A stretch of 64,000 nt of DNA from a virus. The DNA lies in IMG/VR virus record IMGVR_UViG_3300045107_000036, positions 1 through 64,000 of that record; one strand, 5' to 3'. Shown here piece after piece: positions 40,594-48,354 of this stretch; position 1 is the stretch's first letter; every line of letters starts with the position of its first letter. Below the pieces are notes generated by a model. The model was not told the DNA's origin. It saw nothing but the letters and a program-made list of their open reading frames with translations, and did no database searches. The translations under genes were made by a program, and so were the position numbers.

Positions 40594-41259
40594 ATGAAAA
40601 GCTACCCCAGCATCAACAATTCGAGCAAGGCACCACGGCAGCCCTGCTACGGCTTCGTCAAGTACGACGGGTCGAACCTTCGTTTCGAGTGGAGCAAGAA
40701 GCGGGGCTGGCACAAGTTCGGCACCCGCAACCTGCTGTTCGACGAGACGAGCATGTTCGGCCCGGCCATCCCCCTCTTCAAGCAGAAGTACGGGGACGAC
40801 CTGGAAGCCGTCTTCAAGAAGTCGAAGATGTTCCGGGGCGTGGACCGGGTGATCGTCTTCGCCGAGTGGTTTGGCGCAAAAAGCTTCGCCGGTCAGCACG
40901 AGGACGGCGATCCGAAGGACATCGTTCTGTTCGACGTGAACCCGATCACGAAGGGCATGCTCGGGCCGAAGGAGTTCTTGGACGAGTTCGGCCACCTTCA
41001 AGTCGCCGAGATGATCTACCAGGGCAACCTGAACGAAGAGATCATCGCCGCCGTCAAAGAGTCGAAGTACGACTTCGTGTCCAAGTACCCGATCAAGACG
41101 GAAGTCCCGGAAGGGATGATCGTCAAAGGCGGGAAGGGGCACGACCTGTGGATGGCGAAGATCAAGTGCCACGCCTACTTCGAGGAACTGCGGAAGCGGA
41201 AGCCGATGGATTGGGAGCGGATTCTGGAAGAAGACCTTGTAGGGGAGACGCCAGCGTGA
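40594..41259 (+). CDS. RNA ligase, T4 Rnl2-like
   Basis: The product is 221 aa. Motif I is FVKYDGSNLRFEW, with the lysine to be adenylylated near residue 24; motif III-like VIVFAEWFGAKSF; motif IV PEGMIVKGGKG; motif V LWMAKIKCHAYF. It is shorter than T4 Rnl2 and lacks a clear C-terminal domain. It would join RNA ends, or nicks in duplex RNA, with ATP. It is the second ligase in the window. No ribosome site precedes the ATG, which fits the leaderless promoter. It is coupled by GTGA to the next gene. Confidence 0.82.
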   Translation: MKSYPSINNSSKAPRQPCYGFVKYDGSNLRFEWSKKRGWHKFGTRNLLFDETSMFGPAIPLFKQKYGDDLEAVFKKSKMFRGVDRVIVFAEWFGAKSFAGQHEDGDPKDIVLFDVNPITKGMLGPKEFLDEFGHLQVAEMIYQGNLNEEIIAAVKESKYDFVSKYPIKTEVPEGMIVKGGKGHDLWMAKIKCHAYFEELRKRKPMDWERILEEDLVGETPA

Positions 41260-41483
41260 ACACGACCCCGATGAACAACGGCTTCCGGCCGACCGTGGGC
41301 CAGAAGGTCAAGGTCGTCGGTAACTGCCACCCGAGGATGCTCGGGAAGATCGTGGAAGTGACGTTCGTTGACGACGAGAGCGTAGAGTCCAAATTCTACG
41401 ACGATCTCGTTGGCGAAGAAGTCTTTACCAGCGGCAAGCACGGCGGGTTCGAGCCTGTTACGGAAGAGTCCCGTCCGGCTTGA
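41256..41483 (+). CDS. small KOW/SH3-like protein, 75 aa
   Basis: It starts at GTG 41256, overlapping the ligase stop, with AGGGGAGA upstream; an ATG at 41271 has no ribosome site. GQKVKVVGNCHPRMLGKIVE resembles a KOW/SH3-type barrel, a nucleic-acid or protein-binding unit. Possibly an accessory of the ligase. It overlaps the convergent gene at 41458 by 26 bp. Confidence 0.6.
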   Translation: MNTTPMNNGFRPTVGQKVKVVGNCHPRMLGKIVEVTFVDDESVESKFYDDLVGEEVFTSGKHGGFEPVTEESRPA

Positions 41484-42024
41484 ACCGAGCGTTGCCTGCG
41501 AACTGCCCCGTCAACGTGTTCCAGTACCCAACGATGTAGTTGTTGGGTACTCCAACCTGCTTGATCTTGCCTGCTCCGAACAAATCTGCCAACACGTCGT
41601 CCAGGCCCATCGTAGACCCCTTTGCCGACTTTACCGGGATCGCCATCACCACGATGGCGTCTGACCCCTTGTGGATGTTGTTTGTACCTGCGTGGTGGCG
41701 GTAGGTGTCCCAATCCCCAGCCTGTCCGGCCGTGTGGGCGGCGTTCATGCCCTGAATCTGTGCCGCCAGCTTGGCCGAGTTTGTGAACAGAGCCGTGCCG
41801 TGGACGCCCATGTGGCCGAAGGTTTGGCCCTGGGTGATCTTGTGGGCCGTCTCGTAGTCGGTTTGGTGAACAAGAAGACGATAACCTGCCGCCTCGATCT
41901 GCGACAGGTAGTTGGTGATAGCCTTCATGGAGGCTGGGTCTAGCTGAGTTGCTTTAACACCGGGCTGAGGCATCGCCGCAATGGGGTTTGCCTCAGCCAT
42001 CATGAACTTCTTGAACGTGAGCAT
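41458..42024 (-). CDS. candidate internal head protein, ADP-ribosyltransferase-like
   Basis: The product is 188 aa from ATG 42024; ATG 42003 is an alternative and neither has a good ribosome site. The N-terminus MLTFKKFMMAEANP resembles capsid-targeting peptides of T4 internal proteins, which are cut after Glu by the prohead protease. The body (YRLLVHQTDYETAHKI, then GVHGTALFTNSAKLAAQI and VPNNYIVGYWN) recalls small ADP-ribosyltransferase-like folds. That assignment is tentative and the catalytic residues are not certain. If right, it would be a co-injected, NAD-using effector like T4 Alt. Confidence 0.5.
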   Translation of the reverse strand: MLTFKKFMMAEANPIAAMPQPGVKATQLDPASMKAITNYLSQIEAAGYRLLVHQTDYETAHKITQGQTFGHMGVHGTALFTNSAKLAAQIQGMNAAHTAGQAGDWDTYRHHAGTNNIHKGSDAIVVMAIPVKSAKGSTMGLDDVLADLFGAGKIKQVGVPNNYIVGYWNTLTGQFAGNARFKPDGTLP

Positions 42025-42031
42025 ACGCTAT

Positions 42032-43072
42032 TTAGCGGCTCATCGGGATGATTTGACGGTCCTTTTGTGCGACCTGGGGCAGCGGCTTGCGGATGATCGC
42101 TTCGATGGAGAACTCGCCGACGGCGTGCTGGTCCGGCGGGGTTTCCACCCAGCCCTCGTCCAGTACCGTCAGTGAAACCAGTTCGCCCCCTGGGATGGTC
42201 TTCATCAACAACGGCAGGACGCCGATGGTGCATGGGGCTTCGCTCTCCGTGGGCATGAAGAACCACTTGTGGTCGTGGTTCCAGTAGCTCGGCAGTTCCT
42301 TCTTCTTCTCGTAGCGGTCCCGGTGCGGCACCATGACGATCAGGTGGCCTCCCGGCTTCAGAATCCGCCACCAGTTCTGGAGAGCTTCGGCCGGGTTCTT
42401 GATGTGTTCAAGAACGTGGCTGGCGTACACGGTGAAGAAGCTCTCGTCGGGCACCCCGAACATCTGCTGGGCGTCCGAGTCGCCGAAGATCAGGTCGTAC
42501 CGGCGGAACGTCTGGTTGAGCGGGTCGTGCTGGCAGCCGATGTCGATGCCCGGCTGATCCTCCGGGGCGTACTTCTCGAACCACCCGTCCCGCAGCCGGT
42601 GGGCGTATGCCTTCTTGGTTTCGCCGACGCCAGCTTGTTCGTCAATCTGTTTCCATCGCTTCTGCGTCTCCACGTCGTTGAGCGTGCCGGAGTAAACGTA
42701 GTCCTGCAACAACACCTTGCCGATCACGTCCCAGCCGGGGAAGCCGCCGAAGTTCCGGTCGTCGATGTAGATGTGGGCGTAGGGCTTCCGACGCAGGTAA
42801 CGCTCGTCGTCCCGGAAGTCGTCCTCCAGGCGGTTCTCATTCACGCTGACGAACTCGACGCCGTGTTTCTTACAGAAGTCAACAGCTTCGGTCAGAAACT
42901 TCTTGTTGCCTTCGTCTTCACGGCAAGTGTTCAGGATGAGCTTCGCCCCTGCGGCCATCAACGCCTTGAGGGTTTCAATGGCCCCAGGCTTCGGCTTCCC
43001 GATCCTCGGGAATTCGTGTTCGACAATAGTGCCATCGAAATCGACGGCGATCAGACGCCCTTTGAGATTCAT
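42032..43072 (-). CDS. fusion of HAD phosphatase and SAM methyltransferase
   Basis: The product is 346 aa. The HAD domain (1 to about 115) has motif I AVDFDGTIVEHEF, Thr in LILNTCREDEG and a later YIDDRNFGG. From about 160 a class I methyltransferase-like domain runs: GIDIGCQHDPLNQTF, DLIFGDSDAQ, FFTVYASHVLEHIKNP, WWRILKPGGHLIVMVPH. I do not recall this fusion in a characterised enzyme. It may modify sugars, nucleotides or RNA ends. The start overlaps the previous stop (TAATG); GAGGGAAAG precedes it. Confidence 0.8.
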   Translation of the reverse strand: MNLKGRLIAVDFDGTIVEHEFPRIGKPKPGAIETLKALMAAGAKLILNTCREDEGNKKFLTEAVDFCKKHGVEFVSVNENRLEDDFRDDERYLRRKPYAHIYIDDRNFGGFPGWDVIGKVLLQDYVYSGTLNDVETQKRWKQIDEQAGVGETKKAYAHRLRDGWFEKYAPEDQPGIDIGCQHDPLNQTFRRYDLIFGDSDAQQMFGVPDESFFTVYASHVLEHIKNPAEALQNWWRILKPGGHLIVMVPHRDRYEKKKELPSYWNHDHKWFFMPTESEAPCTIGVLPLLMKTIPGGELVSLTVLDEGWVETPPDQHAVGEFSIEAIIRKPLPQVAQKDRQIIPMSR

Positions 43073-43629
43073 TACTTTCCCTCTTCGAACCAGTAGGTTC
43101 GTGGTGTGCCTTGCAGAAGATCAACGAGGTTGACGATGACCCAGCCGTTCCAGAACATCCGGTCCTTGTCGTACCCGGCCGGGAGTTCCTGTTGTTGGAT
43201 CATAGCCAGGGCGGGCTTACGGGAGCGTTTCCAAACGACGATGGGCTTACGGCCGCACCGCCCGTGGTCGTCCATCACCTGATTGATGAACTTCTGGAGT
43301 TGGCTGTTATTCTCGCCGATAATGGCGTTCAGGTCAATGTCGTCCTCGTAGCCGCCTTTGGATTCGATCACCCACAGGAAGCCCTCGGGCGGGCAGATGT
43401 CGCCCGTGAACGTCGTCTTGGCGTGGGACGGTAGATTAACACCACGGCCCCAGCCGTTCCCCGAGCCTACGCTACGGGAGAAGGAACAACCGAAATGTTC
43501 GGTCAGTACCTTACACAGCCCCAACTCCACCCGGTTGCCCTTCTTCTTGGAGTTGAGCTTCTTTTTCTTCTTGGCCTGTTCCGCCATCAGGTCGTCTACT
43601 TCGAAATCGTCAGAGTTGAATTCGGTCAT
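43072..43629 (-). CDS. PD-(D/E)xK nuclease, resolvase-like
   Basis: The product is 185 aa. After a Lys-rich N-terminus comes GNRVELGLCKVL (first Glu), FSRSVGSGNGWG, then TGDICPPEGFLWVIESKGG, giving the D...ExK core. The pattern matches Holliday-junction-resolvase-like or restriction-type phage nucleases. It may act in DNA repair or recombination. It is co-translated with the HAD-methyltransferase gene. Confidence 0.75.
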   Translation of the reverse strand: MTEFNSDDFEVDDLMAEQAKKKKKLNSKKKGNRVELGLCKVLTEHFGCSFSRSVGSGNGWGRGVNLPSHAKTTFTGDICPPEGFLWVIESKGGYEDDIDLNAIIGENNSQLQKFINQVMDDHGRCGRKPIVVWKRSRKPALAMIQQQELPAGYDKDRMFWNGWVIVNLVDLLQGTPRTYWFEEGK

Positions 43630-43674
43630 GAACTAATAGAGTAAGCTTCGCATACATAAAATCGGAGGGAGAAA

Positions 43675-44019
43675 ATGTACACGTTCACCATCGATTTGCC
43701 CGACCTGCCGCCGGTCGGAAACTGCCACCGCTGCGTTTACACGAAGATCAACAACGAAACCACCCACACGAAGGTGTGCAACGAGGACACGACGTTCTCG
43801 ATCAAGGTCAGCCCCGGCGACCGGGTTGTGGTTAAGGTGTGGTTCGTTAACGACGTGAAGTGGCGGTGCAACCACCACTTCGGGTACTTCATTGAGGGCA
43901 CGATCCCGACCAACTACTACCCGCAGTGGTGTTGGGAGTTCACCTGCCCGGATGACTTCGACGGCACCCACGAAGTTCACACCGTATCTCGTCCCCGGCC
44001 AGGGAAGATCACGAAATAA
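43675..44019 (+). CDS. hypothetical protein, 114 aa, beta-rich with Cys/His
   Basis: GGAGGGAG precedes the ATG. Cys and His are frequent (GNCHRCVY, WRCNHHFGYF, WCWEFTCPDDF). The strand-rich pattern SIKVSPGDRVVVKVWF suggests a small beta-sandwich. It is an isolated plus-strand gene between minus-strand blocks and is closed by a terminator. Family unknown. Confidence 0.65.
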   Translation: MYTFTIDLPDLPPVGNCHRCVYTKINNETTHTKVCNEDTTFSIKVSPGDRVVVKVWFVNDVKWRCNHHFGYFIEGTIPTNYYPQWCWEFTCPDDFDGTHEVHTVSRPRPGKITK

Positions 44020-44021
44020 AG

Positions 44022-44044
44022 GAAGCCGGGCAATGCCCGGCTTC
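44022..44044. terminator. bidirectional hairpin terminator
   Basis: GAAGCCGGG/CCCGGCTTC with a 5-nt loop lies between convergent genes ending at 44019 and 44050. T-rich sequence follows on both sides. Confidence 0.8.
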
Positions 44045-44049
44045 TTCGT

Positions 44050-44637
44050 TTACTTGGTCTTGGGTTCTAGTTCGACCGTTGACCACTCCTCGTCGGCCAG
44101 TTCGTTGTCTGGCGGGAGGGGTTTGTCTTCGACGTTGAAGACGATCTTCTCCGTCTTCTCATACTTGAAGAGGACTTCGTGGGTCAGGTTCCTCGGTGCC
44201 CCGCCGAAGGAGCTTGTGTGGCTCACCAGTTCGATCCCCTTCAGCTTCAAGCCGACGATCCGGCCACCGTCTCCGGTGAGGAAGACGAGGGCGATCTGGT
44301 CGTACTCGAAGTCGGGGAACGGACTCTTCTCTGCTGCCTTGCGGCGGCTGTTCACGGCGGCGAGCCATTCGAGGACGAACAAGTCTTTTGTCTCAGTGAT
44401 AGACACGCTGAGTGTCTTGTTCATCACGTCCCAGGCACCGGCCCGGATGTGTGACTGAAGATTCGGAGCGGACTTAGGAATTACCAAGTAACGATCCGTG
44501 TTGGGCGTGTTCGCCTCATTAACCTCGACGACCTTTGGCTCGGGGCTTATCCACTTTGAGTCCTTCAGTGACAGGCCGCTGTTCTTCGCAGGTGAAACCG
44601 TCACATCCACTTTCCTTGTTATCGTTCCCTTCTTCAT
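44050..44637 (-). CDS. virion protein, tail-tube/baseplate-like
   Basis: The product is 195 aa, with GAGAGG upstream of the ATG. HIRAGAWDVMNKTLSVSITE, FVLEWLAAVNSRRKAA and THEVLFKYEKTEKIVF follow the helix-strand pattern of tube-like proteins (gp19/gp54-type), but similarity is weaker than for its neighbours. Its first 119 bp overlap, in another frame, the end of the tube-like gene 44519-45130. Probably a baseplate or tube-initiator component. Confidence 0.6.
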   Translation of the reverse strand: MKKGTITRKVDVTVSPAKNSGLSLKDSKWISPEPKVVEVNEANTPNTDRYLVIPKSAPNLQSHIRAGAWDVMNKTLSVSITETKDLFVLEWLAAVNSRRKAAEKSPFPDFEYDQIALVFLTGDGGRIVGLKLKGIELVSHTSSFGGAPRNLTHEVLFKYEKTEKIVFNVEDKPLPPDNELADEEWSTVELEPKTK

Positions 44638-45130
44638 GATGAACCTCTCGTATTAGTGTGTTGTAAGCGACACTGATCTTGCTCTCGGAAGGGTCGCTGA
44701 CTGCGTAGTCGAAATCGGCCTTGAACCCCAACAACCTCAACTGTTTGAACACAACGGTGTACAGCGTCCGGCCGCAGCCGTCGTAAGTCTTCAGGGTCAG
44801 GGTGGTTTGCGGCCGGTTGTCCAGGTTGTCGGCCCAGGCATGGGCGTGGAAGCCCTCCTTGCCGTCCGTCACGTCCAGGTAATCGAAGTCGATGGTCTTA
44901 TTCTTGTAGTCGATCTTCACCTTGTTGAAGAAGTGTTCGGGCAGCCCTTCGCTCGCCAGCGTCCAGCGGAACTTCCGTGCGAACGTGATACAGGGGTCGC
45001 CCTTGCGACCGATGCCCATGCTTCGGCCGTTGACCGGCTTACAGTTCTCGACCAAGACGGTGTTGGTCGGTTCGAGGAGAGCCTTCTTCAGCTTCCTCAT
45101 CTCGGACTTGGGGTTTGTTTTCTTTGCCAT
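44519..45130 (-). CDS. tail-tube (gp19-like) protein, copy A
   Basis: The product is 203 aa from ATG 45130 (MAKKTNPKSEMRK); longer frames lie inside the upstream gene. GIGRKGDPCITFARKFRWTL matches the tube family, as do FFNKVKIDYKNKTIDFDYLD and LKTYDGCGRTLYTVVF. The C-terminal 40 residues are charged and overlap the downstream gene by 119 bp. It is separate from the cluster at 52380-54941 and may be a tube variant near the baseplate. Confidence 0.75.
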   Translation of the reverse strand: MAKKTNPKSEMRKLKKALLEPTNTVLVENCKPVNGRSMGIGRKGDPCITFARKFRWTLASEGLPEHFFNKVKIDYKNKTIDFDYLDVTDGKEGFHAHAWADNLDNRPQTTLTLKTYDGCGRTLYTVVFKQLRLLGFKADFDYAVSDPSESKISVAYNTLIREVHHEEGNDNKESGCDGFTCEEQRPVTEGLKVDKPRAKGRRG

Positions 45131-45131
45131 G

Positions 45132-45869
45132 TTACTTGTAGATTTGGAGTTGCATACGGTCCGAGAGGTATACGTTCCCGCCGAACTCCATCTTGAACGT
45201 AACGTCGTAGATGCCACATTCCATCTCTTCCGTGTCCAACTGGTAGTACCCGAAACACTTCTCTCGGTGCGTCAGTGGCTCATCGTCTACAACGACCCGC
45301 AGATCACGCTCCTTCGGCACGCAGTCGCCGCATTGTTGTTCAATGGTGATGCTGAGATCAGCACCGATGGCGAGGTTGGTGTAGTATCGGGCGAGATCGG
45401 TCGAACGTGGAACGTTCGGGATCACTTCGACCATGAGATATTGCCGAGAACCCTGCCGCAGACGATTTGGTTGGAAGTGAAAACTGAAATCGTAAACAAT
45501 CGGTACAGGCGAAGTGTACCACAATTGGGGAAAGATTTCAAAGTAGTTATTGATCGTGGACGCAGGCATGTCCTGCGACGTGCGAATCGTCCATACGTCA
45601 ATGTACTTCCCGATCAAATACTTCGGGGAGTCAGCAGAGAGGATGAACATATACTGCCCCGTGTCCTCGGCCGTAACAGCGTCCCCGGAGATCGTATCGA
45701 GGAGTCGTCTCCCGTCAGGATTGTCAGCGGTCTTGGCTTGCGGATCGAGGTAGTATACGTCCACCTGCTCAACTGTAACGTCGGCGAGGTTGTTAGAGTT
45801 GAACGTGAGCATCCGAAGTTCAATCTGGTCGCCCACGGCAGGGTTCTGGTATCTTTGCTTTCTTGCCAT
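45132..45869 (-). CDS. structural protein, beta-sandwich type
   Basis: The product is 245 aa, ending one base before the next start; AAAGGAACG precedes the ATG. Two beta-rich halves are visible (DQIELRMLTFNSNNLADVTV, IYDVTFKMEFGGNVYLSDR), with QCGDCVPKERD between. The pattern resembles Ig-like virion proteins of T4-like phages. Position among tube and baseplate genes supports a tail role. Confidence 0.65.
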   Translation of the reverse strand: MARKQRYQNPAVGDQIELRMLTFNSNNLADVTVEQVDVYYLDPQAKTADNPDGRRLLDTISGDAVTAEDTGQYMFILSADSPKYLIGKYIDVWTIRTSQDMPASTINNYFEIFPQLWYTSPVPIVYDFSFHFQPNRLRQGSRQYLMVEVIPNVPRSTDLARYYTNLAIGADLSITIEQQCGDCVPKERDLRVVVDDEPLTHREKCFGYYQLDTEEMECGIYDVTFKMEFGGNVYLSDRMQLQIYK

Positions 45870-45900
45870 TGCTTTCGTTCCTTTCGAGTCTTTCCGACTT

Positions 45901-46308
45901 TCAAATCAGGGAGTTATCCCACCCTGGAGGGTGGTTCAGAAATGACAGACCAGCGTCGGTCCGGTAGAGGAAGGACGTGCCGGGTTGCGACATCACTTCC
46001 ATCCTCGTCCATCGCTTGTTACAAGCGGGTTCCGGCTCGTGGCCTGCGTTACGGTGGGCAGCGTCTTGCATGTCTTGGATCATGGCGTCCGGCATTTCGC
46101 CGGTCTTCTCCATCTCCTCGTACCACTTCATACGCTGGTTAAACTTTCTCTGGTTGTGCTTTCGCAGCCAGACGTTGCGGTTCTTAAACAAACGGACTCC
46201 TTCAGACATCAACTCCCGCTCCTCTTTGGAGGGGCAGTCGAAAACGTCTGTGATATTCGGGACGTATCCTCGATTACATCCGTTACAGCTAAACCAACAG
46301 TCACACAT
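45901..46308 (-). CDS. hypothetical structural-region protein, Cys-rich N-terminus
   Basis: The product is 135 aa. It begins MCDCWFSCNGCNRG, a likely metal site or disulfide set. The rest is charged and helical (WLRKHNQRKFNQRMKWYEEM). Its ATG overlaps the stop of 46308-46466. It lies between the baseplate-hub-like gene and the beta-sandwich gene, so it is probably tail-associated. No family named. Confidence 0.6.
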   Translation of the reverse strand: MCDCWFSCNGCNRGYVPNITDVFDCPSKEERELMSEGVRLFKNRNVWLRKHNQRKFNQRMKWYEEMEKTGEMPDAMIQDMQDAAHRNAGHEPEPACNKRWTRMEVMSQPGTSFLYRTDAGLSFLNHPPGWDNSLI

Positions 46309-46466
46309 TACTTCTTCTTTCGCTTCGCCTTCTCGATTGCCTCATTCTCCTTTTTCTTCTGGTCGATGAAGCGTTGGATCAACCACTTTCGTTCATGCAC
46401 AGGCAGCGTCATGCAGTCTTTCTTGCTCATGTGCATATGGTACTGGAAGAAAAATAGCTCCTCCAT
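46308..46466 (-). CDS. short baseplate-associated protein, 52 aa
   Basis: The short product begins MEELFFFQYHMHMSKKDC and has VHERKWLIQRFIDQKK with a Lys-rich end. Similar small proteins with a W-L-I-x-R-F motif follow the gp26-like hub gene in T4-like phages. The frame extends upstream of the ATG without a better start, and no clear ribosome site is present. Coupling to the hub gene that ends 18 bases upstream is likely. The stop overlaps the next ATG. Confidence 0.7.
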   Translation of the reverse strand: MEELFFFQYHMHMSKKDCMTLPVHERKWLIQRFIDQKKKENEAIEKAKRKKK

Positions 46467-46483
46467 GAGCGTTTGCCACAGTA

Positions 46484-47662
46484 TTACTGATGGGTCTGCT
46501 TCTTCTTCCTGGGGAAGAAAAAATTTGCTTCGAGAGGCAGGTCTACCTCGAACTCAGCGGTGCAGGCCGGGCAGGACATCCCGATGGCCGTGTCCACGCC
46601 GAACGGCGGGTCGGACACGACGTTCCGAAGGTGAGCCACGTCGTTGATCGGCAGCTTCGCCAACAGGAACTTGATCTCACGGGTGTCGGTCACGCCCTCG
46701 ATCTCTTCGAGCATGAGAGCCGTCCGGTACAGCAGCGTGTCGTCCTCGCTCTGGTCGCCGAACATCTTGACCCGATCCTCACGGTACTTGTTGACGGCCA
46801 GTTCGTCCTTACCCGTCGAGAGACGGTACTTGAACCGGAACCCGGTCGTCGGGAGTACGCCTTGCAGTTGCTCAACGCCGAAGTCGGCCGGGCACCCATC
46901 GACTTCGATGGCGTTCAGGTCGATCATCGTGTTGAACTTGGTGGCACACTCGGGACACTTCACTTCAACGTCGTACTCAGGGGTGTAGGAGATACCACGA
47001 AGGAAGATCAACAGGTAGGTGCGGTCCATAGACAACAACTGCTCCGTGTCGATGTTCTCCTTGATACACTTCTGGAAGATCATGTCGATGGCCTTACCAC
47101 GACGGACGTGCCGAGGGGTCGCCAAGATTTGTTCTTCTTCACCCGTCATCGGGCGGATGTGCAGCGTGCCGGGGATGCCGTCGTAGAACTTGCCCTTCGA
47201 CGGGAGTTCGACCTTATCCCAGGTGAGGCTGCCGCCAAGCTGTTCGAGCAAGGCTTCCAGGGCGTCACTGTTCGGGTCGCTGTTCTGGTTCATCGGGATG
47301 ACCCGAGGCTGCGGCCCCTTCTTACTCACGTTGCCCGGAGTCGGTGCTGCGGACGGCGGGGCTTGTTGCCCACGACGGGCGAAGGCTTCTTGGAGGCCCG
47401 GCGGGATGTTGCCGGACATCTGGAACCCGGAGTCCGGGTTCTGACGGAACGGGGTCTGCTGGAACTTCTCGACCTGTTCTTCACCACCGTCTGCTGCCAT
47501 TTCTTCCTGAATCTGGCGGATGCGATCCATCGGATTCACACCTGCCGCATCGCCCATCGGCGGCGCAACAGGCTGCTGGGGAACGGGCGGTTGTTGCTGC
47601 TGTAGCCGAGCTTCATCCGCAGTGATCTTTCTGCGAGTCTGACGGAAAACGTCGTCTGCCAT
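46484..47662 (-). CDS. baseplate hub protein, T4 gp26-like
   Basis: The product is 392 aa. Residues 1-140 are Gln/Pro-rich and disordered. The conserved core runs VELPSKGKFYDG, IRPMTGEEEQILAT, then DRTYLLIFLRGISYTPEYDV. A zinc ribbon is formed by VKCPECATKFN and the later SCPACTAEFEV. These match the hub proteins conserved across T4-like phages. AAGGAGAG precedes the ATG. Expected in the tail baseplate assembly pathway. Confidence 0.8.
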   Translation of the reverse strand: MADDVFRQTRRKITADEARLQQQQPPVPQQPVAPPMGDAAGVNPMDRIRQIQEEMAADGGEEQVEKFQQTPFRQNPDSGFQMSGNIPPGLQEAFARRGQQAPPSAAPTPGNVSKKGPQPRVIPMNQNSDPNSDALEALLEQLGGSLTWDKVELPSKGKFYDGIPGTLHIRPMTGEEEQILATPRHVRRGKAIDMIFQKCIKENIDTEQLLSMDRTYLLIFLRGISYTPEYDVEVKCPECATKFNTMIDLNAIEVDGCPADFGVEQLQGVLPTTGFRFKYRLSTGKDELAVNKYREDRVKMFGDQSEDDTLLYRTALMLEEIEGVTDTREIKFLLAKLPINDVAHLRNVVSDPPFGVDTAIGMSCPACTAEFEVDLPLEANFFFPRKKKQTHQ

Positions 47663-47706
47663 GTACTCTCCTTACTATTCTTATGGAAGGTCTGAGGTAA
47701 TCAAGT

Positions 47707-48075
47707 ATGATCGAAGTCAATTTCTCGAACGTCGAAGAACTAATTTTGTCGGACAGGGAACTGGTAAACTCCCTGAATCCCGAGTTGTTTAGCTACTACG
47801 AGCAGTGGCGGATCGCCAAGCAGTTCCCATTCATGCGACAGATGGGGAAGGCGGCAATGCTCGATTTCATGAACAGCCTTCGGCCGGAAGACATCCAGAA
47901 GTTAGAGGAGTTCTTCGGAGAACGGGTGTTCGTGGAGAAGTTACACTATGATATCGTGCGTAACGTAAGGATACCGCTCGACAAGTTGTGCGATGAACTC
48001 TGCGAAGTAATCGGGTTTGATTATTGTGCAACTTGGCGAGATGACCAGTACCTTTACATATCCTTCTGGCGTTAA
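47707..48075 (+). CDS. hypothetical protein, 122 aa
   Basis: Helical N-terminal two-thirds (LFSYYEQWRIAKQFPFMRQM) and a C-terminal beta hairpin (FDYCATWRDDQYLYISFW). It is divergent from the baseplate gene and the first of a plus-strand run of small genes to 49516. Unknown function. Confidence 0.65.
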   Translation: MIEVNFSNVEELILSDRELVNSLNPELFSYYEQWRIAKQFPFMRQMGKAAMLDFMNSLRPEDIQKLEEFFGERVFVEKLHYDIVRNVRIPLDKLCDELCEVIGFDYCATWRDDQYLYISFWR

Positions 48076-48090
48076 TTCTACGAGGCAAAA

Positions 48091-48354
48091 ATGAAAAAAG
48101 GATTCATCGTCTTCTACATCAACTTCTTCCCCGAGCAGGGGCAGAACGTGGACGAAACCATCACCCTGATCCGCAACCAGAACAAGGCGTTGCTCGATCA
48201 GTTGAAAGCTGACGGGGAGTACGACGTGATGTTCGTGCCGACCACGAAGGAGGCGAGCCGGGTCGAGAAGGTGGACTTCGACGCTCCGTTCCCACGCTTC
48301 GTTCCGAACTCGACGAAGATCGACCCGGAAGATAAAGAAACCCAGGAGGACTAA
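48091..48354 (+). CDS. hypothetical protein, 87 aa
   Basis: An alpha/beta start (KKGFIVFYINFFPEQGQNVD) and a helix (LIRNQNKALLDQLKADG) look like a small ferredoxin-like fold. Its stop overlaps the next ATG (TAATG). No known family assigned. Confidence 0.65.
   Translation: MKKGFIVFYINFFPEQGQNVDETITLIRNQNKALLDQLKADGEYDVMFVPTTKEASRVEKVDFDAPFPRFVPNSTKIDPEDKETQED

Noticed and set aside
42025-42032. TAAATA next to the start at 42024
   Set aside because: It contains the stop codon of the HAD-methyltransferase gene and abuts the ATG, so a late promoter reading is not convincing.
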